The notes below the pieces were generated by a model. That model saw only the letters and a program-made list of their open reading frames with translations, made no database searches and was not told the DNA's origin. A stretch of 51,975 nucleotides of DNA from Alphaproteobacteria bacterium (lineage in GTDB: Bacteria; Pseudomonadota; Alphaproteobacteria; UBA828): the NCBI GenBank assembly GCA_022823305.1, contig JAJDXK010000146.1, positions 1 to 51,975 of the forward strand, written 5' to 3'. Below, one piece after another: positions 33,006 through 38,996 of this stretch (position 1 is the stretch's first letter; each line of letters opens with the position of its first letter). The position numbers and the translations under genes are program-made.

Positions 33006-33770
33006 TCAGTCGTCCACCGACGCCGCGCCGTCCATCATGGCGTGGACCATGGCGGGCTTCGGCACGCTCGGCCTGGGGTAGGCCTTGCGGCTGTGGGTGA
33101 GCCCGAGGCCGAGCACGCATTCGGCGAGCTTGTAGGTGAGCGGGCCGGGGTTGATGACCGGCACCGGCAGGTTGGCGGCCATGTGGCCGTGGGCCTGGTG
33201 CATGGTGGTGGAGCCGAGCAGGATCACCTCGGCGCCGTCCTCCTCGATGCAGCGCGTGGCGCAGTCGACCAGCTTGGGGAAGACCACCTCCTCCTTGCCG
33301 CCGAGCAGGTTCTCCACGTCCGGCATCACGTTGATGGAGCGGATCGAGGCGAGCCTGTCGGCGACGCCGTATTCCTGCGTGCCCTTCTTGTAGAGCGGCA
33401 TCCAGCCGTCCCACTGGGTCACCACCGAGAAGCGGTTGCCCAGCATCAGCGCGGTCATGTAGGAGGCCCGCCCCGGCCCGATCACCGGGATGTCGAGCAC
33501 CGAGCGCAGCGCGTTCATGCCGGAATCGCTCATGGTGTCGATGCAGACGGCGTCGTAGCCGTCGTCTTCGGCGCTGAGCCCTGCCTCGAAGAGCGAGATG
33601 TCGGCCATCGCGTAGTCGTGGTAGCAGTCGAGCAGCGCCGGCCCCGCCTTGACCCCGCGAAAGTCGAACTCGATGTCCGGGCCGAACGCGACCGAATCCA
33701 GCTGCGCCCGCCGGTTCGCGAGCCCCTTCTCGTCGAAGGCGAAGGGAACGATGACGAGTACCTTGGCCAT
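33006..33770 (-). CDS. Asp/Glu/hydantoin-racemase superfamily protein with one active-site Cys
   Basis: 254 aa from ATG 33770 (GGGAGAG upstream). The two-domain racemase fold is recognisable: VLVIVPF at the start, VCIDTMSDSGMNALR around C76, and IPVIGPGRASYMTALMLG. The second catalytic position, normally LGCxxM, is LGSTTM with Ser at 187. Two cysteines are needed for two-base racemisation, so this may be a decarboxylase, isomerase or lyase relative. Followed by an SDR gene. Confidence 0.82.
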   Translation of the reverse strand: MAKVLVIVPFAFDEKGLANRRAQLDSVAFGPDIEFDFRGVKAGPALLDCYHDYAMADISLFEAGLSAEDDGYDAVCIDTMSDSGMNALRSVLDIPVIGPGRASYMTALMLGNRFSVVTQWDGWMPLYKKGTQEYGVADRLASIRSINVMPDVENLLGGKEEVVFPKLVDCATRCIEEDGAEVILLGSTTMHQAHGHMAANLPVPVINPGPLTYKLAECVLGLGLTHSRKAYPRPSVPKPAMVHAMMDGAASVDD

Positions 33771-33949
33771 GACCCACTCTCCCATCCGTGCCGTGCCGTG
33801 GTTGCGCGGGATCATGGCGCAGATGGGCCGCGGGTGGAAGGGGGACGCAGGGAACACGGCAGTCCAACCCACAGTGCGGCAAGCAGCTCCCCGACTTCCC
33901 TTCACTTCTTTCACCCCCTGATCTCCTGCCTTGCATATAGCCGTACCAA

Positions 33950-33965
33950 TTGACACTATAGTCAA
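33950..33965. promoter_or_regulatory. Palindrome upstream of the AIPR gene
   Basis: TTGAC-ACTATA-GTCAA is a perfect 5-bp inverted repeat with a 6-nt centre, 42 nt before the AIPR start, near the point where the sequence turns AT-rich. The TATAGT inside it could be a -10 box. It is a plausible operator, with no independent evidence. Confidence 0.35.
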
Positions 33966-34007
33966 AGGCTTCCACCCTCGCCGGCACAGCCTGGGAAAGA
34001 GTAACAA

Positions 34008-35387
34008 ATGAACGCTTCAGAACTCCAATACTCTAATCTCCAAAGTGGCATATTGCAAAACTATTCAGAACGAGCGCATACAGTATCGGCCCAGTTTTTG
34101 CGATGGCTCATGGAAGAAATATTCCGTTTGGAGGCTCAAGATGCTGACGACGCCTGTGTAGACTCTCAATTGGACAAGGGAATTGACGGCATATTTGTGA
34201 GCGCACAGGCCGAGGAAATCTATTTGTTCCAATCAAAGGTAAGACAAAAGAAAAACGCCAAACTTGGCGATACTGATTTGAAAGAATTTGCCGGAAGCTT
34301 GGACCAATTCGCCAGTGCAGAGGCTATCCGCCATCTGCTGGAAGGGAATGCCAGCAATGAGTTGAAAAATTGCATTAAGAGGACCAACCTAGCACGCAGA
34401 GTTGAGGAGGGTTTTGTGGTGAAAGGTGTTTTTTGCACCAATACATCCTCCACCGACGATGCGTACACTTACCTGCAAGCTCGCAATGATCTTGAACTTT
34501 ACGACGTTGACAGAATTACGCGTGAACGTATAGATATCGACGTTGACGGGGGGATTAGGAAGGAATTCTCATTTGATGTCTCTGATACAGAGGTTATCAA
34601 GTATGAGTCGCGGGAGGGCGTTACCGCCCGATTCTTTTTGGCCTCTGCGAGAGATTTAGTAAGCCTTTCTGGCATTGCCGACGGAGCGTTGTTTGAACAA
34701 AACGTGCGACTCTCTCTTGGAAATACCAAAATCAATAAACAACTTTTAGCGAGCGTGAAGAACAAGTCAGAACATCAGAACTTTCCTCTCTACCATAACG
34801 GCATAACACTGCTCTGCGAAAAAATCAAATCGGAGGACGAGGCAAGTCTGACGGTGAAGGATTACGTCGTTGTTAATGGAGCACAGAGCGTAACGTCTTT
34901 GCACACGGCCAAAGAGTCAATAACGGACGATCTTCGCGTCCTGACAAAGGTGGTTGCCCTGAAAGGAGATACTTCATTGGCGGGAAAGATCACTTACAAT
35001 AGTAACAATCAGAACGCGATTAAGGCCAGAGATTTGCGTTCAAACCATCCAATACAAGCTCGCCTGCAGCGAGAAATAATGGATATTGATTACGGAAATT
35101 ACAGGTATGAAGTTAAGCGCGGTGAGGATAATCAGGGGTTTAACGTAATTTCTAATGAGGAGGCGGGCCTTATATTGTTAGCTATTGACTTGGGCGAACC
35201 GTGGTCTTGTCATCAAAGATACCGGGTCATGGATGATTCCCACGCGCGAATATTTGGACAACCGCATGTTAATGGATACAAAATCGTTGCGCTGCACGAG
35301 GCTTTTAGGGGAACGCTTGTTGGCCTAGAGGAATTGGATGACAAGCCCTTTGCTGCGTATAATTTGGGGATTACATACTTAGGTTGA
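34008..35387 (+). CDS. AIPR family protein, 3' end replaced by IS insertion
   Basis: Abortive-infection phage-resistance (AIPR) family. The N-terminus looks like a restriction-type PD-(D/E)XK core (D60 in DKGIDGIFV, then Q75 and K77 in LFQSK). Family blocks follow: LFEQNVRLSLGNTKIN, FPLYHNGITLLCEKI, VVNGAQSVTSLH, TYNSNNQNAIKARDL. The gene is AT-rich and uses codons unlike its neighbours, so it was acquired. Residues 1-453 are native. The last six (GITYLG) are encoded by the inverted repeat of the inserted IS. The missing 109 residues lie at 37617-37946. Activity of the stump is unknown. Confidence 0.9.
   Translation: MNASELQYSNLQSGILQNYSERAHTVSAQFLRWLMEEIFRLEAQDADDACVDSQLDKGIDGIFVSAQAEEIYLFQSKVRQKKNAKLGDTDLKEFAGSLDQFASAEAIRHLLEGNASNELKNCIKRTNLARRVEEGFVVKGVFCTNTSSTDDAYTYLQARNDLELYDVDRITRERIDIDVDGGIRKEFSFDVSDTEVIKYESREGVTARFFLASARDLVSLSGIADGALFEQNVRLSLGNTKINKQLLASVKNKSEHQNFPLYHNGITLLCEKIKSEDEASLTVKDYVVVNGAQSVTSLHTAKESITDDLRVLTKVVALKGDTSLAGKITYNSNNQNAIKARDLRSNHPIQARLQREIMDIDYGNYRYEVKRGEDNQGFNVISNEEAGLILLAIDLGEPWSCHQRYRVMDDSHARIFGQPHVNGYKIVALHEAFRGTLVGLEELDDKPFAAYNLGITYLG
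35358..35365. repeat. Target-site duplication, left copy
   Basis: TATAATTT directly abutting the left end of the IS; identical to 37608-37615. Eight bases is the duplication size known for the IS1595 family. Confidence 0.93.
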
Positions 35388-35391
35388 CTCC
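35366..35391 (+). repeat. Left terminal inverted repeat of the IS
   Basis: Starts GGGGATTACATACTTAGG and ends GACTCC; exact reverse complement of 37582-37607. Its TTGACT (35384-35389) doubles as the -35 of the transposase promoter. Confidence 0.95.
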
Positions 35392-35412
35392 GGCGCCTCC
35401 AAAAACTATATA
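35384..35412 (+). promoter_or_regulatory. Transposase promoter with -35 inside the IS end
   Basis: TTGACT (35384-35389) and TATATA (35407-35412), spacer 17 nt. The transposase ATG follows 24 nt later, with GGAGG at 35426-35430. Confidence 0.6.
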
Positions 35413-35436
35413 CATAGGTAGCAACGGAGGCACGTC

Positions 35437-36387
35437 ATGCCGCAGAAAGCACCCGGCAAGTCGCACCGCGAAGGCATCACGCTCATGCAGCTCGCGGACA
35501 TGTTCCCGGACGAAAACGCGGCTCGCCAATGGTTCGAGGATCAGACTTGGCCCGAGGGCCGTCATTGCCCGCGCTGCGGGAGCGAGCGCACGCATGAGTG
35601 CAGCCACGCCAAGTCTCCCTACCGCTGCACGGACTGCCGCGCCTACTTCTCGGTGAAGACAGGGACTGCGCTGGAGGGGTCGAAAATCCCGCTCCGCAAG
35701 TGGGCGTTCGCCATCTACCTCGAAGTCACCAGCCTCAAGGGCGTGTCCTCGATGAAGCTGCACCGGGATATCGGGGTGACGCAGAAGACGGCCTGGTTCA
35801 TGCTGCACCGACTGCGCGAAGCCTGGGCGCAGGAAAAGGCAGAGCCGTTCTCCGGGCCGATTGAGGTGGACGAGTGCTACTTCGGCGGCAGGGAGCGGAA
35901 CAAGCACTCCAAGGACAAGCTGCGCGCCGGACGCGGCACTGTCGGCAAGGCTGCCGTCGTTGGGGCCAAGGACCGCGCCACAGGGAGCGTCAGGGCCGAA
36001 GTGGTGCCCGACACTACCAAGAGCACCCTCCAGGGGTTCGTGGCTACTCACGCAGCACCAGGGGCCACCATCTTCACTGACGAGGCTTCCGCCTACCAAG
36101 GGATTCCCTTCGAGCATGAGACCGTGCGCCATTCGGTCGGTGAGTACGTCCGCGACCAAGCCAGCACGAACGGCATGGAATCGTTCTGGTCGATGTTGAA
36201 GCGCGCCCACAAGGGCACCTTCCACAAGATCAGCCCGAAGCACCTACAGCGCTACGTCAACGAGTTCGCGGGGCGCCACGGCATCCGCGACGCGGACACC
36301 ATCGACCAGATGAACGCCGTGATCGCCGGCATGATCGGACGCCGGCTCATGTACCGCGATCTGGTCGCCGGGGAGCGGGCCCGGTGA
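35437..36387 (+). CDS. IS1595-family (ISXO2-like) transposase
   Basis: 316 aa. The N-terminal zinc ribbon has C44, C47, C64 and C67 (HCPRCGSER; YRCTDCRAYF). The DDE catalytic domain has D145 (VDECYFGG), D215 (FTDEASAY) and E248 (TNGMESFWSMLKR). A GGAGG motif sits 6 nt before ATG 35437. The stop codon overlaps the GTG of the next small ORF by 4 nt. The gene appears intact, so the element may still be mobile. Confidence 0.95.
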   Translation: MPQKAPGKSHREGITLMQLADMFPDENAARQWFEDQTWPEGRHCPRCGSERTHECSHAKSPYRCTDCRAYFSVKTGTALEGSKIPLRKWAFAIYLEVTSLKGVSSMKLHRDIGVTQKTAWFMLHRLREAWAQEKAEPFSGPIEVDECYFGGRERNKHSKDKLRAGRGTVGKAAVVGAKDRATGSVRAEVVPDTTKSTLQGFVATHAAPGATIFTDEASAYQGIPFEHETVRHSVGEYVRDQASTNGMESFWSMLKRAHKGTFHKISPKHLQRYVNEFAGRHGIRDADTIDQMNAVIAGMIGRRLMYRDLVAGERAR

Positions 36388-36542
36388 CGAAGTACCCGCC
36401 CGCCACAGACGCAACGCCCGAGGAACTGGCAAAGGCGCTCCTGCGCCGCCGCCCTCCCCAGGATCGGAAGACGCAGGAGGACGAGAAATCTGACGTGGCG
36501 GCGCCCTCTGGACAGTCCCCCGAGGAACCAACCCAGTCCTGA
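36384..36542 (+). CDS. Small acidic/proline-rich protein overlapping the transposase stop
   Basis: 52 aa from GTG 36384, overlapping the transposase stop as GTGA, the usual sign of translational coupling. It reads VTKYPPATDATPEELAKALL, then a basic RRRPPQDRK and an acidic, Ser/Pro-rich tail. No known domain. Its place suggests a transposition accessory or regulator, but this is inference. A hairpin terminator follows 18 nt after the stop. Confidence 0.6.
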   Translation: MTKYPPATDATPEELAKALLRRRPPQDRKTQEDEKSDVAAPSGQSPEEPTQS

Positions 36543-36560
36543 TTCCCTAGAACACACAAG

Positions 36561-36586
36561 AGCCGGGGTGGAGTCCGGTCCCGGCT
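36561..36586. terminator. Hairpin between convergent genes inside the IS
   Basis: AGCCGGG (36561-36567) / CCCGGCT (36580-36586), loop 12 nt, followed by GTTATCT on the plus strand. It separates the transposase operon from the opposing 60-aa ORF that ends at 36588. Confidence 0.5.
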
Positions 36587-36587
36587 G

Positions 36588-36770
36588 TTATCTCGTCATC
36601 CAGCTATGCGCCTTTCGGGAGCGCGTTCGGGCACTCCGCAGGAGGCGGCGCTGCCTGGCGTCGCGCAGTTGCTTCACCTCGCGCTCCAGTTCAGCAACCC
36701 TTGCCTTGAGTTCTGCGTAGGTAGGCTCCTTGTCCGGGGCTGATGAGCCCAAGTTGAATCCCACGGCCAT
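36588..36770 (-). CDS. Small coiled-coil protein (IS passenger)
   Basis: 60 aa from ATG 36770, which has an excellent ribosome site (TGGAGG, 6 nt spacing). A heptad pattern runs through YAELKARVAELEREVKQLRD, predicting one coiled coil, followed by a very basic Arg-rich C-terminus that could bind nucleic acid. No family recognised. Faces the transposase operon. Confidence 0.55.
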   Translation of the reverse strand: MAVGFNLGSSAPDKEPTYAELKARVAELEREVKQLRDARQRRLLRSARTRSRKAHSWMTR

Positions 36771-36869
36771 TGCGGCCTCCAGTGTTGGAGCCCGGCTTGA
36801 CCGCCCATCGTAGTGCTGCTATGGGGAGATCAGCGAAGGCGCGGCCGAGCCGGAGCTCGTGGTTGAAAC

Positions 36870-36904
36870 AACGCCCCCGTGGGACTCCCATCCCTGGGGG
36901 CGTT
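36870..36904 (-). terminator. Strong hairpin after the lipoprotein gene
   Basis: AACGCCCCC (36870-36878) / GGGGGCGTT (36896-36904) with an inner GGGA/TCCC pair. On the minus strand it is followed by GTTTC and lies 70 nt after the lipoprotein stop, so it would end that transcript. The rest of 36771-36974 holds no ORF I trust. Confidence 0.5.
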
Positions 36905-36917
36905 GGCGTTCTAGCAT

Positions 36918-36930
36918 ATCTCTAAGAGAT
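36918..36930. promoter_or_regulatory. Perfect 13-base palindrome inside the IS
   Basis: ATCTCT-A-AGAGAT, a 6-1-6 palindrome between the two minus-strand passenger genes. Operator-like, with no known match; chance is possible. Confidence 0.3.
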
Positions 36931-36974
36931 TCGCGTGGCTGCGCTCCCCTCTGATCTCGCTTCCCGCGTGAGCT

Positions 36975-37406
36975 TCACTCCCACGGCATCGGGCCTTCCC
37001 ACACGATCTTGTCCTTGATCGCGAAGATGGCGCAGTCCGGCTTCTGGGCCGGGTAGTTCTGCCGCACATACTGCCGACAGAGTCTCAAGGCGCCGTGCTT
37101 GAACACCACGTCATTGTGCGATTTGAACGCCGGATTCATGGCATTCTGACAGTAGGCGTTGCAGTAGACCCAACCCGCGCCGCGCCCCTTCCGGTCAGCA
37201 GCCAGAACTGCATATCTCCCGTCCGCCTGGGCCAGGTAGCGGCGCCAGATGTCACGGGCTTCCTCCGGGGCTTCGTCGTACAGGTCTGGGAGAGCCTGCG
37301 GGGCCTGCGGGATATTGGCCGTCGCTGTGATCCGGTGGCCGTCGATCGTGCCTGTCGCACATGCGGCCAGAATGAGCAGGGTGGCTGTGATGAGTGCTAC
37401 TCTCAT
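36975..37406 (-). CDS. Lipoprotein of unknown function (IS passenger)
   Basis: 143 aa from ATG 37406 (AAGGA upstream). A short signal peptide ends in the lipobox LAAC with lipidated C16. The mature part has GRYAVLAADRKGRGAGWVYC, CQNAMNP, ALRLCRQYV and DCAIFAIKDKIVW. This pattern of paired cysteines with an AL..C and C.IFA motif recalls small secreted domains seen in other bacteria, but I cannot name a family. Found inside the IS boundaries, so it moves with the element. The frame is open to 37529, but the signal peptide fixes this start. Confidence 0.75.
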   Translation of the reverse strand: MRVALITATLLILAACATGTIDGHRITATANIPQAPQALPDLYDEAPEEARDIWRRYLAQADGRYAVLAADRKGRGAGWVYCNAYCQNAMNPAFKSHNDVVFKHGALRLCRQYVRQNYPAQKPDCAIFAIKDKIVWEGPMPWE

Positions 37407-37581
37407 GCCGTCCTTCCATGGGTTGGGGACGGCGCCGGCGGGTGCCGGGCCGGTCGCCAAACAATCCACGAGCGTAGGTGGGTTCCCGCTTATTCCCTGA
37501 CGGTCTTGTATTCGCGGGCGGCCCGACATGGGCCGCTCGTGGATTTTGGCGACAGGGTGAAGCGTGGCGGATCAGAGAGAG

Positions 37582-37607
37582 GGAGTCAACCTAAGTATGT
37601 AATCCCC
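37582..37607 (-). repeat. Right terminal inverted repeat of the IS
   Basis: Begins GGAGTCAACCTAAGTATG and ends AATCCCC; exact reverse complement of the left end at 35366-35391, all 26 bases. Confidence 0.95.
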
Positions 37608-37615
37608 TATAATTT
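37608..37615. repeat. Target-site duplication, right copy
   Basis: TATAATTT, identical to 35358-35365, immediately outside the right end of the IS. Here the AIPR reading frame resumes. Confidence 0.93.
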
Positions 37616-37946
37616 GACCAAATACTTCTTGAGTTTTGTTGTTTCGCAAATATTGCGAACGTCCGATCGGGGAAAGGCAGTGTTGCATAATCCGAGGGTG
37701 CTATTCGAATATGGCTCCATCGCGGAATTCGCGAACGTATTCCGGAGTATATCGCAAACCGTGGCATTGGACCTAAATGCCGAAGTGCAGGAACAATTGG
37801 ACGAAGGAAAGCTGGACTACAAGGCGAGTTTAAAGAGTGCAAACTGGTGCAAAAGTATGGCAGGCACACTTGTGTCATCATATCGCAAAGATGTAAAGAG
37901 AAAGAAGGCGGAGCCAATGGAGGAAATGCTGGCTTTTGTCGGATGA
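37616..37946 (+). pseudogene. 3' remnant of the AIPR gene
   Basis: Joined at the duplicated TATAATTT, the frame runs from AAYNL directly into TKYFLSFVVSQILR and on to MEEMLAFVG and a TGA at 37944-37946. It supplies the 109 C-terminal residues lost from the 5' part and gives an ancestral protein of 562 aa. Same AT-rich composition as the 5' part. It has no start or ribosome site of its own. Confidence 0.9.
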
Positions 37947-37986
37947 GTTAGCGAAGAAGTGAATTGCGAGGGAGATATCAAGACGG

Positions 37987-38868
37987 CTAGCGCTCGTAAG
38001 AAGTGTCAGGAGGCAAGGTCACCGAGACAAAGGGCGGCTTATGCCGCCGCAAGTGGGCTCCATAGGGCTCCAAGCGACTGGCCATGATCCGCACCGCCTC
38101 GGGGTTGTCGTCGACGAGGAGGCACTTGCGGCCGTGGAGGGCGGCGGCCTCGCCGAAGGTGCCGGAGCCGGCGAAGAAGTCCAGCAGCGCATCGCCCGGC
38201 GCGGAGTGGACTCTCACGATGCGCTCCAGCAGCCCGAGCGGCTTCTGGGTGGCGTAGCCGGTCTTCTCCTTCGAGTTGGTGGGCACGATGGTGTGCCACC
38301 AGACGTCCGTGGGCGTCTTGCCGCGCGCGGCCTTCTCGGCGCCGACCAGCTTGGGCGCCATGTAGGGGATGCGGTCGATCTCGCTCGCGTTGAAGGTGTA
38401 GCGCGCGGGGTCCTTGGCGTACCAGAAGATGGTGTCGTGCTTGGCCGGCCAGCGCCGCTTCGGCCTGCCGCCGTAGTCGTAGGCCCAGACGATCTCGTTG
38501 ACGAAGCTCGCGCGGCCGAAGATGCCGTCCAGCAGCACCTTGCAGTAGTGCGCCTCGCGGCAGTCGATGTGGAAGAAGAGCGAGCCCGTGGCGGCCAGCA
38601 CCCGGTGGGCCTCGATCAGGCGGGGTCTGAGGAAGGCGAGGTAGTCGTCGAAGGCGTCGCCGTAGCCGGTGGCGCCGAGCGCGGTGCTGCGGTAGCGCCG
38701 GCCCTGGAAGCCGGTCCGGTCGCCGTCCGCATCCCGCTCGGTCCTGAGCGCGACCCGCGTCTGCGCTTTTCCCGTGTTGAAGGGCGGGTCGATGTAGATC
38801 AGGTCGATGCTGGCGGACGCGAGGCTCCGCAGCACCTTCAGGTTGTCATCGAGGACGATGCGCAGCAT
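37987..38868 (-). CDS. Orphan beta-class DNA methyltransferase (N6-adenine or N4-cytosine)
   Basis: 293 aa from ATG 38868. Catalytic motif IV IDPPFNTGK is near residue 30 and the SAM-binding motif I FFAGSGTFGEAA is near the C-terminus, the beta-class order also found in CcrM. SLFFHIDCREAHYCKVLLD and TGYATQKPLGLLERIV are family blocks. No restriction enzyme is adjacent. The last ~18 codons (from about 38040) shift to island-like composition, so the tail may have been altered when the AIPR island arrived. Specificity unknown. Confidence 0.9.
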   Translation of the reverse strand: MLRIVLDDNLKVLRSLASASIDLIYIDPPFNTGKAQTRVALRTERDADGDRTGFQGRRYRSTALGATGYGDAFDDYLAFLRPRLIEAHRVLAATGSLFFHIDCREAHYCKVLLDGIFGRASFVNEIVWAYDYGGRPKRRWPAKHDTIFWYAKDPARYTFNASEIDRIPYMAPKLVGAEKAARGKTPTDVWWHTIVPTNSKEKTGYATQKPLGLLERIVRVHSAPGDALLDFFAGSGTFGEAAALHGRKCLLVDDNPEAVRIMASRLEPYGAHLRRHKPPFVSVTLPPDTSYER

Positions 38869-38996
38869 GGCCGCCCGCCCTTGCTCCGGGTCGCTCGGGA
38901 TGGCCGAGGGTGGCGCAGGGTTGCCATTCGCGCAACGCCGCGTCACACAGGCCCGGTGCGCCGGGCGCGAGGCCGGCCTGCCGGGGAGGACGAGCG

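Larger units (their letters stand above)
35366..37607 (+). mobile_element. IS1595-family insertion sequence with passenger genes
   Basis: 2,242-bp element bounded by perfect 26-bp terminal inverted repeats and a perfect 8-bp target duplication (TATAATTT). It carries an ISXO2-like DDE transposase, a 52-aa ORF overlapping the transposase stop, and two minus-strand ORFs (a 60-aa coiled-coil protein and a 143-aa lipoprotein). Simple IS1595 elements are about 0.9-1.1 kb, so roughly half of this one is cargo. It splits an AIPR gene, and perfect ends plus duplication indicate a fairly recent insertion. Confidence 0.95.

Noticed and set aside
34008..35387. A naturally short 459-aa AIPR protein
   Set aside because: The last six residues are encoded by the IS end, and the true C-terminus is found beyond the element in frame.
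36691..36891. 66-codon minus-strand ORF in the IS gap
   Set aside because: It runs through the hairpin and overlaps the better-supported coiled-coil gene in another frame, with no good ribosome site.
37095..37946. 283-codon plus-strand frame crossing the right end of the IS
   Set aside because: The first part is antisense to the lipoprotein and the inverted repeat. Only the 3' AIPR remnant from 37616 is meaningful, and it has no start of its own.
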